Assembly (NCBI RefSeq): GCF_014873535.1
Contig: NZ_JADBEF010000001.1
Span: 3,844,001 to 3,908,000, forward strand
From: Nonomuraea africana
GTDB taxonomy: Bacteria > Actinomycetota > Actinomycetes > Streptosporangiales > Streptosporangiaceae
Length of the DNA stretch: 64,000 nucleotides
Reading direction: 5' to 3'
Part shown: positions 37,414 through 45,648 of the stretch, piece by piece
Layout: every line of letters starts with the position of its first letter
Numbering within the stretch: the stretch's first letter is position 1
Made by a program: the position numbers and the translations under genes
Notes under the pieces: model-generated
The model's input: only the letters and a program-made list of their open reading frames with translations
Database searches by the model: none
What the model was told of the DNA's origin: nothing

Positions 37414-38033
37414 CGCGCTCCAATCTGGCGATGGACATGTACTACCCGCTGGACGACCGTGATCGCGCTGGCGGCGGCGAGCAACCACAGCCCGAAGGGC
37501 AGGATGTACGGCACGCCGAGCCCCGACAGCCCCGCCGCCACCAGGCCCACCACCAGCCGCTCCGGCCGTTCGGCGAGGCCGACGTCGCAGCTGAGGCCGA
37601 GCCCCTCGGCCCTGGCCTTGACGTAGGACACCAGCGCCCCCGCCACCAGGCAGAACAGGGTGACGGCGGCCATGAGCAGGTCGCGCTGGACGAAGAAGTA
37701 GATGATGAGCCCGGAGAAGATCGCCGCGTCGGCCAGCCGGTCGAACGTGGAGTCGAGGAAGGCGCCCCAGGTGCTGCCGCCGCCCCCGCCCATGCGGGCC
37801 ACGACCCCGTCGAGGAGGTCGAACAGGACGAACACGGTGATCGCCAGGGAGCCCCACCACAGCTGGCCCGACGGGTAGAACACCAGGGCGCACACGACCG
37901 TGCCGAGCGTGCCGATCGCGGTGACCGCGTTGGGGCCGATCCCGCGCTGGACGAGTGCCCTGCCCAGCGGGGTGAGTATCCGGGTCATGGCCGGGCGCAG
38001 GAGTTTGAGCATCGCGCTCTGATCGTAAGCCAT
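37410..38033 (-). CDS. pgsA: Phosphatidylinositol phosphate synthase (CDP-alcohol phosphatidyltransferase)
   Basis: A 207-residue polytopic membrane enzyme that joins CDP-diacylglycerol with inositol phosphate, the first step towards PI and PIMs. The CDP-alcohol signature is visible: DLLDGVVARMGG then GAFLDSTFDRLAD, which supplies the four metal-binding Asp residues. About six hydrophobic segments. ATG at 38033 is used; ATG at 38012 (MLKLLRPAMTRIL) is equally plausible because neither has a strong ribosome site. In other actinobacteria thrS and a HIT gene directly precede it; here an opposite-strand block of about 7 kb intervenes. Confidence 0.92.
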   Translation of the reverse strand: MAYDQSAMLKLLRPAMTRILTPLGRALVQRGIGPNAVTAIGTLGTVVCALVFYPSGQLWWGSLAITVFVLFDLLDGVVARMGGGGGSTWGAFLDSTFDRLADAAIFSGLIIYFFVQRDLLMAAVTLFCLVAGALVSYVKARAEGLGLSCDVGLAERPERLVVGLVAAGLSGLGVPYILPFGLWLLAAASAITVVQRVVHVHRQIGAR

Positions 38034-38200
38034 CCGAGCCCCGTGCACTTCTTTGCCTCACCCCCCTTGTGATATTCGCCACACGGGTATTTGGTGAACT
38101 AACCGCGTCCTTGCGGTGACTCCGCTGGATGCGCAGAACAACGAACAGGACGGCGCGCGCCGTACCCCTGCGAGCTCCGTCCCATAGAAGCGGAGGCGAT

Positions 38201-40339
38201 GTGGCTGAGAAGCACCACGGCACGGCCATAGGAGCCGCGGGCAGGGCACCAACGGCCGACAGGGCGGACGCGATACGCAACGTCGTACTGGTCGGCCACT
38301 CGGGAGCGGGCAAGACCACCCTTGTCGAGCAACTGCTCGTGGCCACCGGCACCATCCAGCGCATGGGACGCGTGGAGGACGGCACCACGGTCAGTGACTT
38401 CGACGAGGTCGAGATCCGCCAGCAGCGCTCGGTGAACCTGTCGGTCGCGCCCATGATCTACAACGGAATCAAGATCAACCTACTTGACACCCCCGGCTAC
38501 GCCGACTTCGTCGGTGACCTGCGGGCCGGGCTGCGCGCCGCCGACGCCGCCCTGTTCGTGGTCTCGGCCACCGACGGCGTGGACGGGCTGACCCAGATGC
38601 TGTGGGAGGAGTGCAGCCAGGTCGGCATGCCCAGGGCGGTGGTCATCACCAAGATCGACCACCAGCGGGCCGACTTCGACCAGGTGCTGGCCGAGTGCCA
38701 GGAGGTGTTCGGCGACGGCGTCGCGCCGCTCTACCTGCCCGTGGTCACCAACGGGCACGTTGCCGGGCTGATCGGGCTGCTGTCGCAGAAGTTCTACAAC
38801 TACGCGACGGGCACCCGTACCGAACGGGAGCCGGGCGCCGAGTACGAGGACAGGATCGAGGAGTACCGCGGCACCCTCATCGAGGGCATCATCCAGGAGA
38901 GCGAAGACGAGTCGCTCATGGACCGCTACCTGTCGGGCGAGGCGATCGACACCAAGGTGCTGATCGACGACCTGGAGAAGGCGGTCGCGCGCGGCAACTT
39001 CTACCCCGTGCTGGCCAGCGGCATGGGCGTGGGCGCGCAGGAGCTGCTCGAGGGCATCACCCAGGGCTTCCCCTCCCCGCTGGAGCACCCGCTGCCCGAG
39101 ATCACCACCCTCGACGGCAAGCCGGTGGACATCAAGGCGTGCGACCCCGACGGGCCGCTGGTGGCCGAGGTGGTCAAGACGACCAGTGATCCGTACGTGG
39201 GCAGGATCAGCCTGGTCCGCGTGTTCTCGGGAACGCTGCGCCCCGACATGACCGTGCACGTGTCAGGGCACGGCCTGGCCGACCGCGGCCACGAGGACCA
39301 CGACGTCGACGAGCGCATCGGCACACTCACCTGCCCGCTGGGCAAGCTGCAGCGCAGCATCGCCAAGGGCGCGCCCGGCGACATCGTGGCGGTGGCGAAG
39401 CTGTCCAGGGCCGAGACGGGCGACACGCTGTCGGAACCGGACCGCCCCCTGCTCATGACCGCGTGGAGCATGCCCGACCCGCTGCTGCCCGTGGCGATCA
39501 GGGCCAAGTCGAAGGCCGACGAGGACAAGCTGTCACAGGGCCTGTCGCGCCTGGTGGCCGAGGACCCGACGCTGCGGCTCGAGAACAACGCCGAGACACG
39601 GCAGCTGGTGCTGTGGTGCATGGGCGAGGCGCACGCCGACGTCCTGCTCGACCGGCTGGCCAAGCGCCATGGCGTGGAGGTGGAGCGGGTCCCCCTGCGG
39701 GTGCCGCTGCGCGAGACCTTCGGCGGCAGGTGCAAGGCGATGGGCCGCAACGTCAAGCAGACGGGCGGCCACGGCCAGTACGCCATCTGCCACCTGGAAG
39801 TGGAGCCCCTGCCGTCCGGCGGGGGTTTCGAGTTCGTGGACAAGATCGTCGGTGGCGTGGTGCCCAGGCAGTTCATCCCCTCGGTGGAGAAGGGTGTGCG
39901 CACCCAGATGGATCGGGGCGTGCTGGCCGGATACCCGATGGTGGACGTGCGGGTCACGCTCTACGACGGCAAGGCCCACTCCGTCGACTCCTCCGACATG
40001 GCCTTCCAGATCGCGGGCGCGCTCGCGCTCAAGGAGGCCGCCGCCAAGGTGCCGACGCTGCTGCTCGAACCGGTCGACGAGATCGCGGTGCTGGTGGCCG
40101 ACGAGCACGTCGGCGCGGTGATGTCCGATCTGTCCAGCAGGCGGGGCAGGGTGCTCGGCACCGAGCCCGTCGGAACCGGCAGGACACTCGTGAAGGCCGA
40201 GGTGCCGCAGCTGGAGATCACCCGCTACGCCATCGATCTCCGGTCGATGTCTCACGGCACCGGGACGTTCCAGCGGACGTTCCTCCGTTACGAACCACTG
40301 CCTTCGCACCTGGCCGACAAGGTGACAGCAGAGGACTGA
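38201..40339 (+). CDS. Elongation factor G-like translational GTPase
   Basis: A 712-residue paralogue of EF-G. GTPase motifs are present: G1 VGHSGAGKTT, G3 LLDTPGYADF, G4 VITKIDHQR. EF-G domains II-V follow, including KQTGGHGQYAICHLEVEP in domain IV and YDGKAHSVDSSDMAFQIAG. The N terminus carries about 25 extra residues before G1. It belongs to the FusA2-type group rather than the essential FusA, which sits with ribosomal genes elsewhere; a role under stress or special mRNAs is speculative. The GTG at 38201 has GGAGG 4 nt upstream. It is divergent from pgsA. Confidence 0.9.
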   Translation: MAEKHHGTAIGAAGRAPTADRADAIRNVVLVGHSGAGKTTLVEQLLVATGTIQRMGRVEDGTTVSDFDEVEIRQQRSVNLSVAPMIYNGIKINLLDTPGYADFVGDLRAGLRAADAALFVVSATDGVDGLTQMLWEECSQVGMPRAVVITKIDHQRADFDQVLAECQEVFGDGVAPLYLPVVTNGHVAGLIGLLSQKFYNYATGTRTEREPGAEYEDRIEEYRGTLIEGIIQESEDESLMDRYLSGEAIDTKVLIDDLEKAVARGNFYPVLASGMGVGAQELLEGITQGFPSPLEHPLPEITTLDGKPVDIKACDPDGPLVAEVVKTTSDPYVGRISLVRVFSGTLRPDMTVHVSGHGLADRGHEDHDVDERIGTLTCPLGKLQRSIAKGAPGDIVAVAKLSRAETGDTLSEPDRPLLMTAWSMPDPLLPVAIRAKSKADEDKLSQGLSRLVAEDPTLRLENNAETRQLVLWCMGEAHADVLLDRLAKRHGVEVERVPLRVPLRETFGGRCKAMGRNVKQTGGHGQYAICHLEVEPLPSGGGFEFVDKIVGGVVPRQFIPSVEKGVRTQMDRGVLAGYPMVDVRVTLYDGKAHSVDSSDMAFQIAGALALKEAAAKVPTLLLEPVDEIAVLVADEHVGAVMSDLSSRRGRVLGTEPVGTGRTLVKAEVPQLEITRYAIDLRSMSHGTGTFQRTFLRYEPLPSHLADKVTAED

Positions 40340-40350
40340 CGCCCCTCGAC

Positions 40351-40375
40351 AGGGGGAGGGTAACGCCCTCCCCCT
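40351..40375 (+). terminator. Terminator hairpin after the EF-G-like gene
   Basis: AGGGGGAGGG and CCCTCCCCCT pair perfectly over 10 bp around a TAACG loop, 11 nt beyond the stop. No T tract follows. Confidence 0.75.
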
Positions 40376-40450
40376 GAGTCACACTAGGATCACAAATTCA
40401 TTTCGTTTTTTGGTCGAAGCACCTCAGAGGCGATGCCACACTGGGGGACT

Positions 40451-42010
40451 ATGCGTAACGGACGACCTCTGCTTGCCGCCTCCGCCGTCGCGATCGCCGC
40501 CACCGCCGCCGCCTACTCCTTCGGTGGCCCCGGAGCCGAAGCCGACGCCCCAAAGGGCAGGGTGGCCGCCCCCGTCAAGGCCGTGGAGAACTGCGTGGCC
40601 GACGCCCGCTACCCCAAGCGCCAGCTGCGCGGGGTCTGGATCGCCACGGTGAAGAACATCGACTGGCCCTCGGCCACCGGGCTGAACGTGGCCAAGCAGC
40701 GGGCCGAGTACGTCCGCATTCTCGACAACGCGGTGCGGCGCAACCTCAACGCCGTCTTCGTCCAGATCAGGCCCGCCTCCGACGCGCTGTACAAGTCGCC
40801 GTACGAGCCGTGGTCGCAGTACCTCACCGGCACGCCGGGCAAGGACCCCGGCTGGGACCCGCTGCCGTTCCTCACGGCCGAGGCGCACAAGCGCGGCCTG
40901 GAGTTCCACGCCTGGTTCAACCCCTACCGGGCGGCCTACGACACCAACACCGCCAGGCTGCCCGCCTCGCACCCCGCGCGGCAGCATCCTGACTGGCTGG
41001 TGAAGTACGGCAGCCTGCTCTACTACAACCCCGGCCTGCCGCAGGTGCGCGAGCACGTGGTGAAGGTCGTCACCGACGTGGTCAAGCGCTACGACATCGA
41101 CGGCGTGCACTTCGACGACTACTTCTACCCCTACCCGGGCAGCGGCGGCGCCTTCAACGACACCGCCGCCTTCAGGAAGTACGGCAAGGGCGTCAAGCTG
41201 GCCGACTGGCGCAGGGCCAACGTCAACAAGCTCGTCGCCCAGGTGCACAAGGCCGTCCACGACACCAAGCGCGACGTGAAGTTCGGCATCAGCCCGTTCG
41301 GCATCTGGCGCAACAAGGCCCAGGACCCGACGGGTTCGGCCACCGCCGGAATGTCGGCCTACGACTCGGTCTACGCCGACGCGAGGGCCTGGATCAAGGC
41401 GGGCACCGTCGACTACGTGATGCCGCAGCTCTACTGGCCGCGCGGCTTCAAGGCGGCCGACTACAAGGCGCTGGTCCCGTGGTGGGCCAACGAGGTCAAG
41501 GGCACCGGCGTGCGGCTCTACATCGGCCAGGCGCTCTACCGGGTCGGCGCCACGGACACGCCCGCCTGGACGAAGGCCGGTGAGCTGCCCGCGCACCTCA
41601 AGCTCAACCGCTCCTACAAGCAGGTCGACGGCGACGTCTACTTCAGCGCCAAGCAGATCGGCACCAACCCGATGAAGGTGATGGATCGCCTGGTCAAGGA
41701 GCACTACGCGCGCCCCGCGCTGCTGCCCCTGCCCAAGGGCCAGAAGGGCGAGGCCCCCGCCAAGCCGTCGGGCCTGCAGGCCGCGGGCTCGGTCCTGAAG
41801 TGGAACGCCACGCCAGGCGCCCGCTCCTACGCCGTCTACCAGGTGCCCGCCTCGGGCGAGACCTGCTCGGCGACCGACGCGCGCAACCTGGTCGCCGTCG
41901 TCTCCGGCACCTCCTTCGCCACCAAGACGCCGGGGCGGTACCTGGTCACCTCGCTCGACCCGCTCACCCGCGAGAGCGCGCCCGCCCAGGCGACCGTCTT
42001 CCCCGTCTGA
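40451..42010 (+). CDS. Secreted glycoside-hydrolase-like protein, GHL10/DUF187 (YngK type)
   Basis: A 519-residue exported protein. Signal peptide at residues 1-31 (LLAASAVAIAATAAAYSF core). The barrel domain (about 50-400) shows RQLRGVWIATVKNIDWPS, FVQIRPASDALYKS, FHAWFNPYR, GVHFDDYFYPYP and FGISPFGIWRN, all typical of PF02638 proteins. A C-terminal Fn3-like domain begins near 430 (KPSGLQAAGSVLKWN). The GHL10 family is predicted to cleave glycans, possibly cell-wall related, and the conserved Asp pair in HFDDY is a candidate active-site element. A TAGGAT at 40385-40390 may be its -10. Confidence 0.88.
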   Translation: MRNGRPLLAASAVAIAATAAAYSFGGPGAEADAPKGRVAAPVKAVENCVADARYPKRQLRGVWIATVKNIDWPSATGLNVAKQRAEYVRILDNAVRRNLNAVFVQIRPASDALYKSPYEPWSQYLTGTPGKDPGWDPLPFLTAEAHKRGLEFHAWFNPYRAAYDTNTARLPASHPARQHPDWLVKYGSLLYYNPGLPQVREHVVKVVTDVVKRYDIDGVHFDDYFYPYPGSGGAFNDTAAFRKYGKGVKLADWRRANVNKLVAQVHKAVHDTKRDVKFGISPFGIWRNKAQDPTGSATAGMSAYDSVYADARAWIKAGTVDYVMPQLYWPRGFKAADYKALVPWWANEVKGTGVRLYIGQALYRVGATDTPAWTKAGELPAHLKLNRSYKQVDGDVYFSAKQIGTNPMKVMDRLVKEHYARPALLPLPKGQKGEAPAKPSGLQAAGSVLKWNATPGARSYAVYQVPASGETCSATDARNLVAVVSGTSFATKTPGRYLVTSLDPLTRESAPAQATVFPV

Positions 42011-42062
42011 TCTTTCCGGTACGGCAGGCAGCCCCGCGTGCCCTCGTGGTGGTGCTGGAGGC

Positions 42063-42359
42063 ATGCCTGCCGAACCCGAACGTCTGACGTGGGCCGTCGA
42101 CACGCTCGCCGTCACGCCGGACGACCGCCTGCTGGAGATCGGCTGCGGGCCGGGGGTGGCCCGCGACCCCGGCCCCGAGCTCGCGCTCATCACCTCGCTG
42201 CTGGCCGCCCGCGGGAAGCACTTCCTGTTCTACGAACCGCCGGTCGCCGAGCGCGCCGCCGCCCTCGCCGCCGACCTCACCCGGACGCTCTCCTCGCACG
42301 GCCTCACCCCCTCGGTCGTGCGCGGGGGCGAGCGGCTGGTGTGCGTGCGCGCCTCGTAG
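42063..42359 (+). pseudogene. Internally deleted SAM-dependent methyltransferase
   Basis: A 98-codon frame whose first half is the start of a class I methyltransferase (RLTWAVDTLAVTPDDRLLEI, then GCGPGVA, the SAM-binding motif I). At about residue 33 it jumps straight to the C-terminal part (LITSLLAARGKHFLFYEPP to the end, VRGGERLVCVRAS). The intervening segments that hold motifs II-III in homologues of this type, roughly 80-90 residues, are absent, yet the frame stays open. It cannot form a complete Rossmann core. It is most likely a decayed gene, less likely a minimised protein. Confidence 0.75.
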
Positions 42360-42369
42360 GCTGACCGGC

Positions 42370-42827
42370 GTGAACGTCGAGAGTGTCGAGTGGGACGACC
42401 CCGCCGCCGAGGCGCTGCGCGAGGCGATGTCGCGGGAGATGGACGAGCGCTACGCGGACATGGCCGGCTTCGACTTCCCCGAGGGGTTCTCGGTCGCGCG
42501 AGACAGCGTCGTCTACACCGGCGTGGCGGTCACCGAGGAGGGCGCCGCGGTCGGGCACGTGGCGCTGCGCAGGATCGGCGGGAGCTGGAGATCAAGCGCA
42601 TGTACGTCGCCCCCGGTCACCGGGGCGGCGGCGTGGCCGTCGCGCTGCTGGAGGCGGCCGAGGACGCCGCGGTGAAGGCGGGCGCCGATCGGGTGGTGCT
42701 GCAGACGGGAGACCGGCAGCCCGACGCGGTGCGGCTGTACGAGCGCGAGGGCTACACGCGCATTCCGGTCTATCCGCCCTACCACCTGGTCCCCAACTCT
42801 CTCTGCTACCACAAGCGGGTCACCTGA
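42370..42827 (+). pseudogene. GNAT acetyltransferase interrupted by a frameshift
   Basis: Beginning with GTG at 42370, the first frame encodes VESVEWDDPAAEALREAM to VGHVALRRIGG, a GNAT N terminus. Near 42578-42584 the homology passes to the next frame, which encodes the acetyl-CoA region MYVAPGHRGGGVAVALLEAA and the C-terminal half VRLYEREGYTRIPVYPPY. One missing base (in GGCGGGAGCTGG) restores a single 152-codon gene. It could be a real lesion or a sequencing error. It sits 10 nt after the deleted methyltransferase. Confidence 0.8.
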
Positions 42828-42884
42828 CCACGACGCTCCGGTGTAGCGTGCCCTGCGACGATGTCGAGTACGTGGAGGTCGCGG

Positions 42885-44933
42885 GTGAGGCGGACCCTGG
42901 TGGTGCTGGCCGTACTGGTCAGCCAGATGCTGCTGGGCTGGGCCCCCGCGCACGCCGCCGAGAAGGAGCGGATCGCCCTCATCGGCGTTTCGGGCCTGCA
43001 CTGGAGCGACCTGACCCAGGCCGACACCCCCAACCTGTGGGAGCTGGCGGGCGCCAGCGCCATCGGCTCGATGTCGGTGCGCACGGTCGGCAACATCACC
43101 TGCCCCTATGACGGCTGGCTGACGGTCTCGGCCGGCACCCGCTCGGCGGCGGGGTACCGGTGCGGGCCGCCGCCGCTTCCCGAGCAGCAGGACCGCGGCG
43201 CGGTCATCCCCGACTACGACTACCTGCACGAGGTGGCCGGCCAGCGCAACGCGGGCCTGCTGGGCGAGACGCTGGCCAAGGCGGGCGAGTGCTCGATCGC
43301 CATCGGGCCCGGCGCGGCGCTGGGCCTGGCCGACCGCAAGGGCGCGGTCGCCACCTACTACGCCTCCCCCATCCAGGTGCGCGCCCAGGAGCTCGAACGC
43401 TGCCGCGTCGTCGCCATGGACGTCGACGACCTCATCAGGCCCTACTTCACCGCCGAGGGCAAGCTGCCCACGGTGCCCGACAAGCTGTCGGCCCAGGAGC
43501 GCAGGGCCGCGCTGCGGCTGGCGGACGCGAAGGCGGGCGCGCTGCTCGCCGTCCTGCCGGAGAACACCACGGTCCTGCTGGCGGGCATGTCCGACCACGG
43601 CTCGGTGCCGCACCTGCGGGTCGCCGCGCTGCGCGAGCCGGGGGCGAGCGGGCGCGAGTTGGGCGCGGCCTCCACCCGCCGCGACGACATCTCGATCCTG
43701 CCCGACCTCACCACGACCGTGCTGACCAGGCTCGGCGTGCCGGTGCCCGACGCGATGGTCGGCCAGCCGCTCGTCATCGGCGATCCCGGCGCGACGTTCG
43801 AGCGCATGGCCGAGTCCGACGAGACCGCCCAGACGATGCGGTCGGTCAAGGGCGTCTTCTTCATCGTCCTCGCGGTGCTGCAGGTGCTGTTCTACGTCGT
43901 CGCCTTCCTGCTGCTGCGCCGCCGTAAGGGGCTGCCCGCCGTACGGCTGGCCGCCGTGGCGCTGGCGGCGCTGCCCATCACCTCGATCCTGGTGAACCTG
44001 CTGCCGTGGTCGAGCGCGGCCGAACTGTTCGGCGGCATGGCGGCCTGGCTGGTCGTCCTCACCGCCCTCGCCTTCGCCGGCCCGTGGCGGCGCAGCCCGC
44101 TCGGACCCCTCGTGGTCGTGGCCGGCGTGAGCGCCGCCACACTCGCCGCCGACCTGCTGACCGGCACCACACTGCAGCTCAACAGCTTCATGGGCTTCAG
44201 CGCCGAGCAGGGCGCCCGCTACTACGGGCTGGGCAACATCCCGTTCGCGCTGCTGGCCACCGGCACGCTGCTGAGCTCCACGGTGATCGCGCACCGGCTG
44301 TCACGGCCGTGGGGCGCCGCGGTGGTGGCCGTGCTCGGCACGTTCGCGATGGTGCTGGGCGGCTCCGGAATGGGCAGCGACTTCGGCGGGGTGATCGCGT
44401 TCGTGCCCGGCATCGCGGTGACGGCGCTGCTGATCCTCGGCAAGCGGATCTCGCTGGTGCGGCTGGCCCTGTTCTGCGTGGCCGGCGGCGTGGCCGTCAC
44501 CGGCTTCGCCGTCGCCAACTACCTCAGGCCCGCCGCCGAGCAGTCGCACCTGGGCAGGTTCGTCGGGCAGGTGCTCAGTGGCGAGGCCGTCGACGTGATC
44601 GTGCGCAAGCTGGTGGCGATGCTCAGCACGTTGCTCAGCCCCACCCTGATGCCCGTGGTGATCGCGGCGATCGCCTTCCTCGTTTACGCGATCATGCGCC
44701 CGGACCAGGCCACCGCCGGGGTGCTCCCCGCCGCCTTCTCCTACTCCCCCGCGCTCCGCGCCGGACTCATCGGCACCCTGGTCAGCGGCGTGGTCGGCAC
44801 GCTGGTCAACGACTCGGGCGCGGCGGTGCTGTCCATGGCCCTGGCGCTGGCCATTCCGCTGGTGCTCTCGGCGGGCATCGCCGCACTCCCTGGCGCGCCC
44901 GCCACGGAGGAACGCCCACTCGCCAAGGTCTGA
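42885..44933 (+). CDS. Polytopic membrane protein with N-terminal phosphatase-like extracytoplasmic domain
   Basis: A 682-residue protein. A signal-like helix (residues 1-22) leads to an extracytoplasmic domain of about 290 residues resembling the alkaline-phosphatase superfamily (LIGVSGLHWSDL, ADTPNLWELAGASAIGSMSV, LLAGMSDHGSVPHL). About eleven transmembrane segments follow, from near residue 315 to the end, with the loop FSAEQGARYYGLGNIPFA. I know similar two-part proteins only as hypothetical; some Firmicutes have a comparable RYYGIGN membrane module. Function unknown; a role in envelope polymer transfer is speculation. The GTG at 42885 has GGAGG 6 nt upstream. Confidence 0.72.
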   Translation: MRRTLVVLAVLVSQMLLGWAPAHAAEKERIALIGVSGLHWSDLTQADTPNLWELAGASAIGSMSVRTVGNITCPYDGWLTVSAGTRSAAGYRCGPPPLPEQQDRGAVIPDYDYLHEVAGQRNAGLLGETLAKAGECSIAIGPGAALGLADRKGAVATYYASPIQVRAQELERCRVVAMDVDDLIRPYFTAEGKLPTVPDKLSAQERRAALRLADAKAGALLAVLPENTTVLLAGMSDHGSVPHLRVAALREPGASGRELGAASTRRDDISILPDLTTTVLTRLGVPVPDAMVGQPLVIGDPGATFERMAESDETAQTMRSVKGVFFIVLAVLQVLFYVVAFLLLRRRKGLPAVRLAAVALAALPITSILVNLLPWSSAAELFGGMAAWLVVLTALAFAGPWRRSPLGPLVVVAGVSAATLAADLLTGTTLQLNSFMGFSAEQGARYYGLGNIPFALLATGTLLSSTVIAHRLSRPWGAAVVAVLGTFAMVLGGSGMGSDFGGVIAFVPGIAVTALLILGKRISLVRLALFCVAGGVAVTGFAVANYLRPAAEQSHLGRFVGQVLSGEAVDVIVRKLVAMLSTLLSPTLMPVVIAAIAFLVYAIMRPDQATAGVLPAAFSYSPALRAGLIGTLVSGVVGTLVNDSGAAVLSMALALAIPLVLSAGIAALPGAPATEERPLAKV

Positions 44934-44967
44934 CGGGGGAGCGTCGTCTGATCGCGCGCGAGATCGC

Positions 44968-45026
44968 CAGGTCGCGGGGCGCGAGGCCGTCAGGTCGTGG
45001 TGCGCGCGGCCGTCAGGTCGCGGGCC
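44968..45026. repeat. 23-bp tandem repeat at the 3' end of the HIT gene
   Basis: CAGGTCG-G-GCGCG-GGCCGT units occur at 44968-44990 and 44991-45013, with a partial third copy at 45014-45026 that encodes the last codons of the HIT protein. The repeat therefore straddles the stop codon. Confidence 0.7.
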
Positions 45027-45546
45027 AGGCGTCGGCGAGCATCGCCCTCGTGTCGCGCAGGAGTTGCGGCAGCACCTTGGTCTGCGCCACGACCGGCATG
45101 AAGTTGGTGTCGCCGCCCCATCGGGGCACCACGTGCTGGTGCAGGTGGGCGGCGATGCCCGCGCCCGCCACGTGACCGAGGTTCATGCCGACGTTGAAGC
45201 CCTGCGCGCCGCTGGCCTTGCGCAGCGACCGGAGCGACCGCCTGGTGAAGTCGCCGAGCTCGGCCATCTCGGCGTCGTCAAGCTCGTCGTATTCGGAGAC
45301 GTGCCGATACGGGCAGACCATCAGGTGGCCCGAGTTGTAGGGGTAGAGGTTGAGCACGGCGAACACGGCCGAGCCCCTGGCGACGATCAGACCGTCCTCG
45401 TCGCTCATCTTCGGGATCTCGCAGAACGGGCAGCCGTCACCCGCCCCCTCGCCGCTCGGCTTGTTCTCCCCCTTGATGTAGGCCATGCGATGCGGTGTCC
45501 ACAGGCGCTGGAAGTTGTCCGGCGCCCCCGCCCCAGCCTGCTCCAT
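45013..45546 (-). CDS. HIT-family nucleotide-binding protein (Ap4A phosphorylase-like)
   Basis: A 177-residue histidine-triad protein. The triad HLHQHVVPRWGGDTNFMP lies near residues 133-150, and GCPFCEIP near 40 forms part of a zinc site. NSGHLMVCPYRHVSEYDEL is family-typical. Similar mycobacterial proteins next to thrS and pgsA phosphorolyse Ap4A. The ATG at 45546 is chosen because AGGAGAG lies 7 nt upstream; ATG 45564 and TTG 45573 are possible. It is the usual partner of pgsA but is separated from it here by about 7 kb. Confidence 0.9.
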   Translation of the reverse strand: MEQAGAGAPDNFQRLWTPHRMAYIKGENKPSGEGAGDGCPFCEIPKMSDEDGLIVARGSAVFAVLNLYPYNSGHLMVCPYRHVSEYDELDDAEMAELGDFTRRSLRSLRKASGAQGFNVGMNLGHVAGAGIAAHLHQHVVPRWGGDTNFMPVVAQTKVLPQLLRDTRAMLADAWPAT

Positions 45547-45648
45547 CGGCTCACTCTCCTGCATGTTCAGCAAGCATAAGACCCCGAGTCACCGGACAAA
45601 CGTGGAGGACTTCCGGCACAATCCCAAACAGCCACAAAGGAGACGACG

